Of a stretch of 64,000 bases of DNA, positions 1-8,274 are shown in pieces. Within the stretch, counting starts at the first letter, position 1. Every line of letters starts with the position of its first letter. This stretch comes from Amycolatopsis nigrescens CSC17Ta-90 (GTDB lineage Bacteria > Actinomycetota > Actinomycetes > Mycobacteriales > Pseudonocardiaceae): the NCBI RefSeq assembly GCF_000384315.1, contig NZ_ARVW01000001.1, positions 7,485,001 to 7,549,000 of the forward strand, given 5' to 3'. The position numbers and the translations under genes are program-made. The notes under the pieces are model-generated. The model did not search any database. It saw only the letters and a program-made list of their open reading frames with translations, and had not been told where the DNA came from.

Positions 1-1
1 G

Positions 2-328
2 GACACCGTGCTGACCCGGCTCGCCCGTGGCGCGCGCATCGTGATCTGCGGGGCCATCTCGCAGTACAACAACACCGAGCCGGTGCGCGGCCCGGCCAAC
101 TACATGTCGCTGCTGGTGCACCGCGCTTCGATGACCGGCATGGTGGTGTTCGACTACGCGGACCGGTTCCGCGCGGCCTCGGCGGAGATGGCGGGCTGGC
201 TGGCCGACGGGCGGCTGAAGGTCCGCGAGCACGTGGTGGAGGCCGGGCTCGAGGCCTTCCCGGACACCCTGCTGAGCCTGTTCTCCGGGGACAACGTCGG
301 CAAGCTCGTGCTCAAGATCCGGGACTGA
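2..328 (+). CDS. NADP-dependent oxidoreductase, MDR superfamily (3' part)
   Basis: The window opens inside this gene; 108 codons remain in the frame starting at base 2. The visible part is the C-terminal third of a medium-chain reductase of the 2-alkenal/curcumin reductase type: the end of the Rossmann domain (ARIVICGAISQYNN) is followed by the RGPANY...LLVHRASMTGMVVFDY stretch typical of that family, and the end reads GDNVGKLVLKIRD. It probably reduces activated double bonds with NADPH in the cytoplasm. Family assignment is from recognised motifs; the substrate is not predictable and the start lies outside the window. Confidence 0.85.
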   Translation, partial: DTVLTRLARGARIVICGAISQYNNTEPVRGPANYMSLLVHRASMTGMVVFDYADRFRAASAEMAGWLADGRLKVREHVVEAGLEAFPDTLLSLFSGDNVGKLVLKIRD

Positions 329-350
329 GCGAGGCTCCCCGTCGAGGCCG

Positions 351-394
351 TTTATTCGGGCATTGTCTATTCGGGCATTGTTTATCGGGCACTG
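351..394. repeat. Three tandem 14-15 bp direct repeats
   Basis: Three head-to-tail copies of about TTTATTCGGGCATTG (351-365, 366-380 and a 14 bp copy with one base missing at 381-394). They fill the gap between the preceding oxidoreductase and the zinc alcohol dehydrogenase, roughly 75-115 bp before its start codon. They may be tandem regulator sites for that gene; no known operator was recognised. Confidence 0.7.
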
Positions 395-466
395 TGACCT
401 TGGCCGGCTCGCACCGGCCGGCCGAAGGGCAGACACTGGAGGTCCGTTTCGGCCGAAAGGACTGAT

Positions 467-1486
467 ATGCCCGGTGATCCCACCATGCGTTCCTGGCGGG
501 TCGCCCGTCCCGGCCCGATCGCTTCGGCACCGCTGCTCGCGGTGCGCGATCCGGTCCCGCACCCGGGGCCTGGCGAACTGCTGCTGAAGGTGCTGGCCTG
601 CGGGGTGTGCCGCACCGACCTGCACGTGGCCGAGGGCGACCTGCCGGTGCACCGCCGCGGCGTGATCCCGGGGCACCAGGTGGTGGGCGAGGTGGTCGGG
701 ATCGGCGACGGTGCGGGCGGGCGGTTCGCGGCCGGTGACCGCGCTGGGGTGGCCTGGCTGCGCGGTACCTGCGGGCAGTGCCGCTATTGCTCGGCGGGCA
801 GGGAGAACCTCTGCCCGGACTCGGTGTACACCGGCTGGGACGCCGACGGTGGCTACGCCGAGTTCGCCACCGTGCCCGCCGCCTACGCACTCCGGCTGCC
901 GGACCGGTACTCCGCCGTCGAGCTGGCTCCCCTGCTGTGCGCCGGGATCATCGGCTACCGGGCACTCCGGCTCGCCGAACTGCCCGAGCACGGCAGGCTG
1001 GGCATCTACGGGTTCGGCGCGAGCGCGCACCTCGCCGCGCAAGTGGCGATCGCGGGCGGGGCCGAGGTGCACGTGATGACCAGGGACGCCGAGGCAAGGC
1101 GGCTGGCCATGGACCTGGGCGCCGCCTCGGCGCAGGGCTCGTACGACCCGCCGCCACAGCCGCTGGACGCGGCGATCCTGTTCGCGCCTGCCGGTGAGCT
1201 GGTGCCGCCCGCGCTGGTGGCACTCGACCGCGGGGGCACGCTGGCCGTCGCGGGCATCCACCTCACCGGCGTGCCGCCGCTGGACTACCAGCGCCACCTG
1301 TTCCAGGAGCGGGGGCTTCGCTCGGTCACCGCGAACACCAGGACCGACGCCGCCGAGTTCCTCGAGTTCGCGGCGGTGCACCCGTTGCGGGTCACGACCG
1401 CCGAGTACCCGCTCGGCAACGCCGACGGCGCGCTGCGCGACCTCGCGGGCGGCTGGGTCACCGGCGCCGCGGTGCTGGTGCCCTGA
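467..1486 (+). CDS. zinc-dependent alcohol dehydrogenase
   Basis: A 339-residue medium-chain, zinc-containing alcohol dehydrogenase. The catalytic zinc site is seen as [10 protein letters not shown] near residue 45 and GHQVVGEV. The structural zinc loop has four cysteines, [17 protein letters not shown]. The NAD(P) fold appears as [17 protein letters not shown]. It resembles the AdhA/AdhP-like class that oxidises primary alcohols or reduces aldehydes. The start at 467 is supported by AAAGGA six bases upstream. It stands alone behind a block of direct repeats that may regulate it. Substrate unknown. Confidence 0.9.
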   Translation: MPGDPTMRSWRVARPGPIASAPLLAVRDPVPHPGPGELLLKVLACGVCRTDLHVAEGDLPVHRRGVIPGHQVVGEVVGIGDGAGGRFAAGDRAGVAWLRGTCGQCRYCSAGRENLCPDSVYTGWDADGGYAEFATVPAAYALRLPDRYSAVELAPLLCAGIIGYRALRLAELPEHGRLGIYGFGASAHLAAQVAIAGGAEVHVMTRDAEARRLAMDLGAASAQGSYDPPPQPLDAAILFAPAGELVPPALVALDRGGTLAVAGIHLTGVPPLDYQRHLFQERGLRSVTANTRTDAAEFLEFAAVHPLRVTTAEYPLGNADGALRDLAGGWVTGAAVLVP

Positions 1487-1570
1487 GCTGCCGCCGAACG
1501 GGCTATTGCCGATCACCCCGCCGACCCGAAATCCTCAGCTCGGCGGATTCGGTGGGTGGGGAGGCCCTGG

Positions 1571-3313
1571 ATGAGCGGGTTCAGCAGGAGAACGTTCGCG
1601 GGCGGGATGCTGGGGACCGGGATCGGCATGACGCTCGGCGCGGTGCCCGCCGCGGCGAGCCGTTCCGGACGGCGGGTCGCGGTGCTCGGCGGCGGTGTCG
1701 GCGGGCTGACCGCCGCGCACGAGCTGGCCGAGCGCGGCTTCGAGGTCACCGTGCACGAACGCAAGGCATTGGGCGGCAAGGCACGCAGCATCCCGGTGCC
1801 CGGCAGCGGCACCGGTGGCAGGCCGGATCTCCCCGGTGAGCACGGTTTCCGGTTCGTGCCGGGCTTCTACCAGAACCTGCCGGACACCCTGGGCCGGATT
1901 CCGCTGCCCGGCGGCGGCACGGCACTGGACAACCTGGTGACCGGCACGCAGGAGCTGGTCGCGGTACCCGGCAAGGCGCCGATCCGGCTGCCGAACTCGT
2001 TGCCGATAAGGCCGGACCCGCAGTTCATCCGCTCGCTGCTCAGGTTCTTCGCCACGTCGATGGTGAAGGTGTCGCCCGCCGAAGCGGACTTCTTCGCGGA
2101 GAAGATCGTGGTGTTCCTGACCAGCGGCCCCCGGCGGCGGCTCGGGCAGTGGGAGCGAATGTCCTTTTCGGACTACACCGCGGCCGGGCGGATGTCCGAA
2201 GTGTACCGAGAGCTGCTGGTGGACCTGTTCACCGAGACACTGGTCGCGGCGAACCCGGCCAAGGCGAACACCCGCACCATGGGCGCGATGGGGGAGGCCT
2301 GGCTCTACGCGATGGCGGGCCTCGGTTCCGGGCGGCCGCCGGACCAGCTGCTGAACGGCCCGACCGGCAGCGCCTGGCTCGAGCCGTGGACGAACCTGCT
2401 GTCCGGGCTCGGGGTGCGGTTCGAACTGGGGCATACGGTCGTCCGGCTCGACTGCCACCGCGGCCGGATCACCGGTGCTTGGGCCATCGACGGCCGGGGG
2501 CGGCCGCACTGGATCAACGCCGACTACTACGTGCTGGCGGTACCGGCCGAACGGGCCGCGAGGCTGCTCGATCGCCGCATCCTGGACAGCGCCCCGGAAC
2601 TCGCCGGGGTGACGCGGTTGCAGACCGACTGGATGAACGGCATCCAGTTCTTCCTGCGTGAGCGGCGGCCGATCAACCACGGCCACGTGGCATACGGGTA
2701 CAGCCCGTTCGCGCTCACCTCGATCAGCCAGGCGCAGTTCTGGAACCACGACCTCGCCGGTTACGGGGACGGCACGGTGGCGGACGTGCTCTCGGTCGAT
2801 GTGTCCAACTGGAACCAGCCCGGCGTGCGCTACGGCAAGACAGCCAAGGAGTGCACCCGCCAGGAGCTCATCGACGAGGTGCTCGCGCAGATCCGGGGGA
2901 GCCTGACGGACGGCGCGTCGCTGCTGCCCGACGAGATCGTGCACAGCGTGGCGGTGGATCCGGCGATCACCGGGCACGGCACCCCGGCGGTGGCCAACGA
3001 CGAGCCGCTGCTGATCAACACCCCCGGTTCGTGGCAGGATCGGCCGACGGCGGTCACCGGGATCCGGAACCTGTTCCTGGCCGCGGACTACGTCCGTACC
3101 GACATCGATCTTGCCACCATGGAAGGCGCCAACGAAGCGGGAAAGCAGGCGGCCGCTGGAGTTCTGGCCGCCGCCGGGTCCACTGTGGACCCACCGGTGC
3201 TGCACCGGCTGTACCGGCCACCGGAGTTCGAGCGGTACTACACCGCCGACGACCAGCGCTACGACCAGGGCCTGCCCAACGAGCTGGACCTGCTCGACCC
3301 CTACTGGCCCTAG
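1571..3313 (+). CDS. Tat-exported FAD-dependent amine oxidase-like oxidoreductase
   Basis: A 580-residue flavoprotein. The N-terminus carries a twin-arginine signal (GFSRRTFAGGMLG, hydrophobic stretch, ending around AAASRS), so it is predicted to act outside the membrane. Right after it comes the FAD dinucleotide site VAVLGGGVGGLTAAHELAERG with acidic strand end E and GGKARS, as in phytoene desaturase/amine oxidase-type proteins; the C-terminal FAD contact is LFLAADYVRTDIDLATMEGANEAG. Start 1571 is preferred over an in-frame GTG at 1556 because GGGGAGG lies 7 bases before it. Its stop codon overlaps the stop of the convergent alkB gene in the sequence CTAG. Substrate unknown. Confidence 0.85.
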   Translation: MSGFSRRTFAGGMLGTGIGMTLGAVPAAASRSGRRVAVLGGGVGGLTAAHELAERGFEVTVHERKALGGKARSIPVPGSGTGGRPDLPGEHGFRFVPGFYQNLPDTLGRIPLPGGGTALDNLVTGTQELVAVPGKAPIRLPNSLPIRPDPQFIRSLLRFFATSMVKVSPAEADFFAEKIVVFLTSGPRRRLGQWERMSFSDYTAAGRMSEVYRELLVDLFTETLVAANPAKANTRTMGAMGEAWLYAMAGLGSGRPPDQLLNGPTGSAWLEPWTNLLSGLGVRFELGHTVVRLDCHRGRITGAWAIDGRGRPHWINADYYVLAVPAERAARLLDRRILDSAPELAGVTRLQTDWMNGIQFFLRERRPINHGHVAYGYSPFALTSISQAQFWNHDLAGYGDGTVADVLSVDVSNWNQPGVRYGKTAKECTRQELIDEVLAQIRGSLTDGASLLPDEIVHSVAVDPAITGHGTPAVANDEPLLINTPGSWQDRPTAVTGIRNLFLAADYVRTDIDLATMEGANEAGKQAAAGVLAAAGSTVDPPVLHRLYRPPEFERYYTADDQRYDQGLPNELDLLDPYWP

Positions 3314-3936
3314 CGGACGCCGCGGGGGCGGAACTGGATGCTGATCCGGGGCCCGACCGGCCTCGCCGTCTTGGGCACGGCGTGCTCCCAGGTGCGCTGG
3401 CAGGAGCCGCCCATCACGATCAGGTCGCCGTGCCCCAGCGCGTGCCGGACGGTGCGGCCGCCGCCGCGGGGCCGCAGCAGCAACGGCCGCGGCGCGCCGA
3501 CCGAGATGATCGCCACCATGGTGTCCTCGGTGGCGCCGCGGCCGAGGGTGTCGCCGTGCCAGGCCACGCTGTCCCGCCCGTCCCGGTAGTAGCACAGGCC
3601 GGCCGTGCGGAACCGTTCGCCGAGCTCGGCCGCGTAGTGCTCGTCGAGCGCGGACCGCGCGGCGTCCAGGATCGGCGCGGGCAGGGGATCGTGCTCGCGG
3701 TAGAAGCTCAGCAGCCGCGGCACCGCAACCACCCGCTCGTACATCTGCCGCCGCTCGGCCTGCCAGGGCACGGTGCTGGCCAGGTGCTCGAACAGCTCGT
3801 CGGCGCCGGTCAGCCAGCCGGGCAGGACGTCGATCCACGCGCCGCGGCCGAGCACGGTGCGCCGGACGGCGTCCAGCGAGCCGAGCCCGGCCGCGCCGCC
3901 CTCGTCGAACAGGGAAGCTTGCAGAGCCATCGACAT
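3310..3936 (-). CDS. alkB: AlkB-type 2-oxoglutarate/Fe(II) dioxygenase (DNA alkylation repair)
   Basis: A 208-residue protein of the usual AlkB length. The iron ligands are visible: HxD at H127/D129 (AWHGDTLG) and H185 (WEHAVPK); the 2-oxoglutarate contacts are R197 (GPRISI) and R203 (FRPRG). LCYYRDGRDSVAWHGD matches AlkB proteins closely. It removes alkyl lesions such as 1-methyladenine and 3-methylcytosine from DNA by oxidative demethylation. A perfect LexA box (3958-3973) and a -10 element TAGGCT (3944-3949) lie just upstream; the -10 is only 7 bases from the ATG and no Shine-Dalgarno is seen, so the mRNA is probably leaderless and DNA-damage induced. A second ATG at 3930 is possible. Confidence 0.93.
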   Translation of the reverse strand: MSMALQASLFDEGGAAGLGSLDAVRRTVLGRGAWIDVLPGWLTGADELFEHLASTVPWQAERRQMYERVVAVPRLLSFYREHDPLPAPILDAARSALDEHYAAELGERFRTAGLCYYRDGRDSVAWHGDTLGRGATEDTMVAIISVGAPRPLLLRPRGGGRTVRHALGHGDLIVMGGSCQRTWEHAVPKTARPVGPRISIQFRPRGVR

Positions 3937-3943
3937 GCGCCCG

Positions 3944-3973
3944 AGCCTACCCGATGATCGAACGCCTGTTCGA
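3944..3973 (-). promoter_or_regulatory. LexA (SOS) box plus -10 element of alkB
   Basis: TCGAACGCCTGTTCGA at 3958-3973 is a perfect palindromic actinobacterial LexA box. On the minus strand it is followed after 8 bases by TAGGCT (3944-3949), a TANNNT -10 element 7 bases before the alkB ATG. LexA bound here would block RNA polymerase. Confidence 0.88.
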
Positions 3974-3993
3974 GTGTTGTGTCGGCGAACGCG

Positions 3994-4950
3994 TCAGAAG
4001 GTGGCGATCGGGTTGACCGGGCTGCCGGACGTGCCGGCGAAGCGGATCGGTGCGACTGCGAGGTGGAAGTCCCACTGGCCGAGTTCGGCGGCCGTCGTCG
4101 CGCACTCCTCCAGATCGCAGTTGTCGAGCAGCCACAGACCCATCGCGACGAGGCTCACGGCGTGCACCGGCATCAACACGTCCTCGTACCCCGACGGCTG
4201 AACGTCTTGCGGGGTGTCGGCGGCGATCAGCGCGACCTCCCGTTCGTGCAGCCACGGCAGGCAGGACGCGTGCCAGCCGGCTTGCGTGAAGCCTTGTGTC
4301 GCACCGGCCTCGTGCCGGTGGCGGCCATAGCCGGTCCGCAGGAATACCGCATCGCCGGATCGCACCCGAACACCCTGGCGACGCTCGGCCTCCTCGAGAT
4401 CTTCGGGAAACACGCCCTGTCCCGGTTCCAGCCACGGCACATCGCGGACCTTCGCGACGTCCAGCAGCACACCCCGCGTGATGATCCCGTTCGCCGCCGC
4501 CGTGACGGCCGCCCACGCCGATCCCGTTTCGGCGTCGACCAGCGAGTGCGACCGCCCGTTGTACATCGCGCCGTCCCAGAAGATGTGGCACGGCGAATCG
4601 ACGTGGGTGATGGTGTTGCCGTGGAACATGATGCCGAGCTGTTCGTTCGAGAAGCCCCACCGTCGGTCGTTGCGGAATCCGGGCACCGGCATGTTCTCGG
4701 CTCCCGGCATGTCGGCGGCGCACGGGCACGAGGTCGTCGACCGCTCCATTTCCCCCGGCACGACGACTTCCCAGCCGCATGACACGCTCCTGCCGTGCCG
4801 CACGGCCCGCGCCGCAGCCAGCCGAACGTCGTCCGTGATGTGGTTCAGCGTGCCGAGTTCGTCGTTGTCGCCCCACCGTCCCCAGTTCGACAGCGTGTTG
4901 AAGTACCCGAGCACTTCGTCCTGCGTTGGCATCGGCCGCTCTGCCGTCAT
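3994..4950 (-). CDS. cyclase family protein (kynurenine-formamidase-like metal hydrolase)
   Basis: A 318-residue member of the putative cyclase/kynurenine formamidase-like family. The metal-binding signature is HGNTITHVDSPCHIFWDG, a variant of the family HxGTHxDxPxH motif, and a second conserved stretch is ADTPQDVQPSGYEDVLMPVHAVSL. Such enzymes hydrolyse amides or cyclic esters with a divalent metal. The start at 4950 is chosen because the frame would otherwise run into the divergent gene at 5032; GGAGG lies about 11-16 bases upstream. It sits divergent to a metallo-beta-lactamase-fold gene with an 81 bp shared control region. Confidence 0.85.
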   Translation of the reverse strand: MTAERPMPTQDEVLGYFNTLSNWGRWGDNDELGTLNHITDDVRLAAARAVRHGRSVSCGWEVVVPGEMERSTTSCPCAADMPGAENMPVPGFRNDRRWGFSNEQLGIMFHGNTITHVDSPCHIFWDGAMYNGRSHSLVDAETGSAWAAVTAAANGIITRGVLLDVAKVRDVPWLEPGQGVFPEDLEEAERRQGVRVRSGDAVFLRTGYGRHRHEAGATQGFTQAGWHASCLPWLHEREVALIAADTPQDVQPSGYEDVLMPVHAVSLVAMGLWLLDNCDLEECATTAAELGQWDFHLAVAPIRFAGTSGSPVNPIATF

Positions 4951-5031
4951 TCCTGCATCAACTCCTCCGGTCACGCGGTTGGAGGCTACCGTTTCGACAA
5001 GCGGTTGCGGACCACAAGCGGGAGGAGCCCC

Positions 5032-5847
5032 ATGCTGACGCAGGTCGCGGAGGGTGTGCTGATCCACCAGAGCGAGTTGCTCCAGAACAACACCGTTGTC
5101 GTGCAAGGCAGGGCCGGCGTGTTGCTCATAGACCCCGGGATAACCGGCGGTGAAATGGCCTGCCTGGCGAACGACCTTCGCCAGTCGGGTCAGCCCGTGG
5201 TAGCAGGCTTCTCGACGCATCCTGATTGGGATCACGTGCTCTGGCATGCGGAACTTGGCGAAGCGCCTCGCTACGGTACTGCCCGCTGTGCGGCTTTCAT
5301 GCGAGATGTGCTGTCGAACGCGGACTGGAAGGCCCGCGCCGCTGAAGGGTTACCGCCGGAGATCGCCGACGAAACACCGCTGGACCTGTTCGGCCTCATT
5401 ACCGGCCTGCCCGCTGAAACCGCGCGGATTCCTTGGGATGGCCCCATGATCCGGATCATCGAGCATCCGGCCCATGCCCAGGGCCATGCGGCGCTGGTGA
5501 TCGAAGAACGCGGGGTTCTCGTCGCCGGCGACATGCTCTCCGATGTCCTGGTTCCGATGCCCGACCTGGATGCCGCGAATCCGATCGAGGACTACCTCGT
5601 CGGGCTGCGGCTGCTCGAGGGCGTGGCGGACGATGTTGATGTCCTCATCCCCGGTCACGGGTCCGTCGGCAGAGGTGATCAGGTACGCGCGAGGATCGAA
5701 CAGGATCGTGCGTACGTGCACGCCCTACGTGACGCCCAGGTTCCCGACGACCCGCGGATCGGCGCATCGGCCAAGCCTGGCTGGGAGTGGATGAGCGACG
5801 TGCACGAAGGGCAACTCCAGAGCCTCGCCCAGAAAGGTGTGCGTTGA
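5032..5847 (+). CDS. metallo-beta-lactamase-fold hydrolase with altered metal motif
   Basis: A 271-residue MBL-fold protein. The family motif HxHxDH appears as H63-P-D65-W-D67-H68 (STHPDWDHVLWH), so the second histidine is an aspartate. The remaining ligands are present: a His in IEHPAHAQGHAAL, Asp in GVLVAGDMLSD, and His in LIPGHGSVG. The start is secure: GGGAGGAG stands 5 bases before ATG 5032. It is probably a cytosolic hydrolase of esters, thioesters or lactones. It is divergent from the cyclase-family gene and may act in the same degradation route. Confidence 0.85.
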   Translation: MLTQVAEGVLIHQSELLQNNTVVVQGRAGVLLIDPGITGGEMACLANDLRQSGQPVVAGFSTHPDWDHVLWHAELGEAPRYGTARCAAFMRDVLSNADWKARAAEGLPPEIADETPLDLFGLITGLPAETARIPWDGPMIRIIEHPAHAQGHAALVIEERGVLVAGDMLSDVLVPMPDLDAANPIEDYLVGLRLLEGVADDVDVLIPGHGSVGRGDQVRARIEQDRAYVHALRDAQVPDDPRIGASAKPGWEWMSDVHEGQLQSLAQKGVR

Positions 5848-5859
5848 CGCGAGAAACCG

Positions 5860-6219
5860 TCAGTCGTCCTTGTGGCTGACGATGTTGATGACGTTGCCGT
5901 CCGGCGCGCGGACGAAGAACCTGCGCACTCCCCACGGCTCGGTGGTCAGCGGATGAACGATCTCGAAACCGCGTCGCTGCGCCTCCTCGTACGCCGCCTC
6001 GACCTCATCGCCGACATGAACGGAGATCACCGAGTCGACCGGTGCGGTCGCGTCCTTGGTGACCAGTTGGACGATCGCGCGGCCATCCGGGGATTGCAGG
6101 TTGGCGACCCAGCCCAGGTCGAATCCTTCGGCGCTGAGGCCGAGATAGTCCATGTAGAACTTGCGGGCTTCGGCCATGTCGGGAACCGCCAGGTTCGCGG
6201 TGACGCCAGTCGGGTGCAT
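5860..6219 (-). CDS. VOC (glyoxalase/dioxygenase fold) family protein
   Basis: A 119-residue single-domain vicinal-oxygen-chelate protein: VTANLAVPDMAEARKFYMDYLGLSAEGF is the classical first half and FFVRAPDGNVINIVSH the closing strand with the metal-position motif. Members include glyoxalase I, fosfomycin and bleomycin resistance proteins and ring-cleavage dioxygenases, so the function cannot be fixed. It converges with the MBL-fold gene, 12 bp apart, and is followed by the SOS-type small gene in the same orientation further upstream. Confidence 0.85.
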   Translation of the reverse strand: MHPTGVTANLAVPDMAEARKFYMDYLGLSAEGFDLGWVANLQSPDGRAIVQLVTKDATAPVDSVISVHVGDEVEAAYEEAQRRGFEIVHPLTTEPWGVRRFFVRAPDGNVINIVSHKDD

Positions 6220-6320
6220 CGGGCAACTCCTTCGGCTAGAGGGGACCGTTCATTCTCGTGCCGGTCCCCGGCGCCGGTCCAGTGTCGATCACGAAGCACC
6301 CCAACGGGGGAGCCGTGGCA

Positions 6321-6650
6321 TCAGCCGCCCGTCCGGTCGCCGAGGTCGAAGCTCAGCTGGGCGCCTGGCCGTTCGCTGCCGAGGTCGAGCACATCGCGGG
6401 CGTGGTGGCCGCAGCGGCGGCAGTTCACCGGCTCGTCCGTGCTGTGCAGTGCGTCCACATCGAAACCGGCCACGCCGACGTGGCAGGCGGGCAGCGGGAA
6501 CTCGAACCCGCCGAGCCCGCGCGCCCACGAGACGGCGTGCACCTTCTTCGACCGGCGCACGGTGAGATTGCGCCTGTTGAAGGCCGTGCGGCACCGCCGG
6601 CTGAAGTCCTCCAGCCAGTTCGACGTGACGTCCCGCGTACTCGTGTCCAC
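6321..6650 (-). CDS. small Cys/His protein of unknown function with SOS-type promoter
   Basis: I do not recognise the family. The 109-residue product is basic at the N-terminus (RRCRTAFNRRNLTVRRSKKVH) and has a CRRCGHHARDV segment in its C-terminal half that could bind zinc. Reality of the gene is supported by its control region rather than by homology: a near-perfect LexA box at 6671-6686, an 8 bp gap, TAGACT at 6657-6662, and then GTG 6 bases on, the same geometry as alkB in this window. No Shine-Dalgarno is visible, consistent with a leaderless transcript. It is inferred to be DNA-damage induced; the role is unknown. Confidence 0.6.
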   Translation of the reverse strand: MDTSTRDVTSNWLEDFSRRCRTAFNRRNLTVRRSKKVHAVSWARGLGGFEFPLPACHVGVAGFDVDALHSTDEPVNCRRCGHHARDVLDLGSERPGAQLSFDLGDRTGG

Positions 6651-6656
6651 GTGGTC

Positions 6657-6686
6657 AGTCTACCAGAGAATCGAACACCTGTTCTA
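6657..6686 (-). promoter_or_regulatory. LexA (SOS) box plus -10 element of the 109-residue gene
   Basis: TCGAACACCTGTTCTA (6671-6686) differs from the perfect LexA palindrome at one base. Reading on the minus strand, an 8 bp gap leads to TAGACT (6657-6662), 6 bases before the GTG at 6650. It begins 1 bp after an intergenic base following the stop of the sigma-factor gene. Confidence 0.78.
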
Positions 6687-6687
6687 G

Positions 6688-7923
6688 CTATCCCAGCTGG
6701 TCGCGGCGGCGGGTCAGGGAGGCGGACTCGGCGGTGTTGCCGGCCAGCTCGATGGCTTTGTCGTAGGCCGCGCGCGATTCCTGGCTGCGGCGCAGCCGGC
6801 GCAGCAGGTCGGCGCGGGTGGCGTGGTAGGCGTGATAGCCGGCCAGTTTGTCCCCGAGACGGTCGACGGCCGCCAAGGCCACCTCCGGGCCGTCGACCTC
6901 GGCGACCGCGATGGCCCGGTTGAGGGCGATCACCGGCGACGGGTCGAGGCGGACGAGCTGGTCGTAGAGGGCGACGACCTGCGACCAGTCGGTGTCCCGT
7001 ACGTCGAGGGCGGAGGTGTGCACGGCGTTGATCGCCGCGAGGATCTGGTACCGACCCGGAGCCACCCCGGTGGCGAGTCGTTCGCGCACCAGCCGATGCC
7101 CCTCGGCGACCAGCGCCGCGTCCCAGGCCCCGCGGTCCTGCTCGTCGAGGGTGACCAGTTCGCCGCTGGTCGAAACCCGGGCGGTGCGGCGGGCTTCGAT
7201 CAGGAGCATCAGCGCCAGCAGCCCGGCCGCCTCACCGTCCGCCGGCAGGAGGGCGCGGATCAGCCGGGTGAGCCGGATCGCCTCGGCGGTCAGGTCGTGC
7301 CGTACGGGATCGGTGTCCGGGCCGGTCGCCAGGTAGCCCTCGTTGAAGACGAGGAAGAGGACGGCGAGCACGCCGGAGACGCGTGCCGGGAGATCCTCCG
7401 CGGACGGCACCCGGTAAGGGATGCGAGCCGCCTTGATCTTGGCCTTCGCGCGGGTGATCCGCTGCCCCATGGTGGTCTCGGCCACCAGGAAGGCACGGGC
7501 GATCTCGGGCACGGTCAGACCGCCGACCATGCGCAGCGTCAGTGCCACGCGGGTTTCCATCGCGAGCGCCGGGTGGCAGCAGGTGAAGATCAGCCGGAGT
7601 CGCCCGTCGTCGATGGGGTCGGGAGGCTCGAACGGGTTGTCGTCGTCGTACACCAGCTGAGCCTCCTTCTGCTTGTCGTCGCGCTTGTTCTCGCGCCGGA
7701 TCCGGTCGATGGCCTTGCGGTTGGCGGTGGTGGTCAGCCAGGCGCCGGGATTGGCGGGTACGCCGTCGGACGGCCACCGCGCGACGGCGGTCGCGAACGC
7801 CTCGGCCGCCGCCTCCTCGGCGATGTCGAGGTCACCGAAACGTCTGGCCAGTGCGGCGACCACGCGGGCCCACTCCTCGTGGTGTGCGCGGGTGATCGCC
7901 GCCTGGATGTCGGTCGCGCTCAC
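6688..7923 (-). CDS. ECF sigma factor with C-terminal helical extension (ECF42-like)
   Basis: A 411-residue sigma factor, about twice the length of a simple ECF sigma. Residues about 15-95 form region 2 (EEWARVVAALARRFGDLDIAEEA, AWLTTTANRKAIDRIRR). Region 4 follows (LTLRMVGGLTVPEIARAFLV, GQRITRAKAKI). The last 200 residues are the TPR-like domain of this class, with LNRAIAVAEVDGPEVALAAVDRL. The start is a GTG overlapping the stop of the YciI gene by 4 bp (GTGA), so it is translationally coupled to it. ECF42 factors are known to travel with DGPF/YciI proteins and to drive their own operon; no anti-sigma factor is visible, as expected for this group. Confidence 0.92.
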   Translation of the reverse strand: MSATDIQAAITRAHHEEWARVVAALARRFGDLDIAEEAAAEAFATAVARWPSDGVPANPGAWLTTTANRKAIDRIRRENKRDDKQKEAQLVYDDDNPFEPPDPIDDGRLRLIFTCCHPALAMETRVALTLRMVGGLTVPEIARAFLVAETTMGQRITRAKAKIKAARIPYRVPSAEDLPARVSGVLAVLFLVFNEGYLATGPDTDPVRHDLTAEAIRLTRLIRALLPADGEAAGLLALMLLIEARRTARVSTSGELVTLDEQDRGAWDAALVAEGHRLVRERLATGVAPGRYQILAAINAVHTSALDVRDTDWSQVVALYDQLVRLDPSPVIALNRAIAVAEVDGPEVALAAVDRLGDKLAGYHAYHATRADLLRRLRRSQESRAAYDKAIELAGNTAESASLTRRRDQLG

Positions 7924-8243
7924 CGGAACGGCCGCACCTCGATCTTCCGGTCGCAGACCTTCGACGCCTCGGTGGCGAGCTTGAGCGCCACATCCAGATC
8001 GGGGACCTCCCACACCCAGACGCCGGCGAGGTACTCCTTCGACTCCACGAAAGGCCCGTCGGTGAACAACGCCTCGCCGCCCCGGTTGTCGATCACCGTG
8101 GCCGCGTCGGTGTCCGCGAGTCCGCCCGCGAAAACCCAGTAGCCCTCGGCGATCAGTCGCTCGTTGAACGCGCTGATCGCAGGCAGCCTGTCCGTGCTGC
8201 CGGGATTGCTCTTGTCGTCGATCACGGAAACCAGATACTGCAT
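7920..8243 (-). CDS. YciI/DGPF-domain protein
   Basis: A 107-residue protein with the family signature FTDGPFVESKEYLAGVWVWEV. DGPF proteins are small dimeric alpha/beta-barrel proteins of unclear biochemical role and are the usual companions of ECF42 sigma factors. The start at 8243 fits the family N-terminus MQYLVSVIDD. It overlaps the sigma gene by 4 bp and lies 31 bp downstream of the DHFR-like gene, so the three form one operon. Confidence 0.92.
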   Translation of the reverse strand: MQYLVSVIDDKSNPGSTDRLPAISAFNERLIAEGYWVFAGGLADTDAATVIDNRGGEALFTDGPFVESKEYLAGVWVWEVPDLDVALKLATEASKVCDRKIEVRPFR

Positions 8244-8274
8244 TTGAAGATCATCTCCTGTGGTTGCGCGTGCT

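Noticed and set aside
1535..3838. Long open frame antisense to the amine oxidase and alkB genes
   Set aside because: It covers two recognised genes on the opposite strand or in another frame, has low-complexity Arg/Ala/Pro/Gly composition and no family motif; typical of GC-rich third positions.
4951..5247. Longer N-terminus for the cyclase-family protein
   Set aside because: It would lie antisense to the metallo-beta-lactamase-fold gene, which has a strong ribosome binding site at 5020-5027.
6258..6923. Plus-strand open frames across the SOS small gene and sigma gene end
   Set aside because: No start signal and no recognised motifs; the minus-strand gene has a LexA box, -10 and start in correct order.
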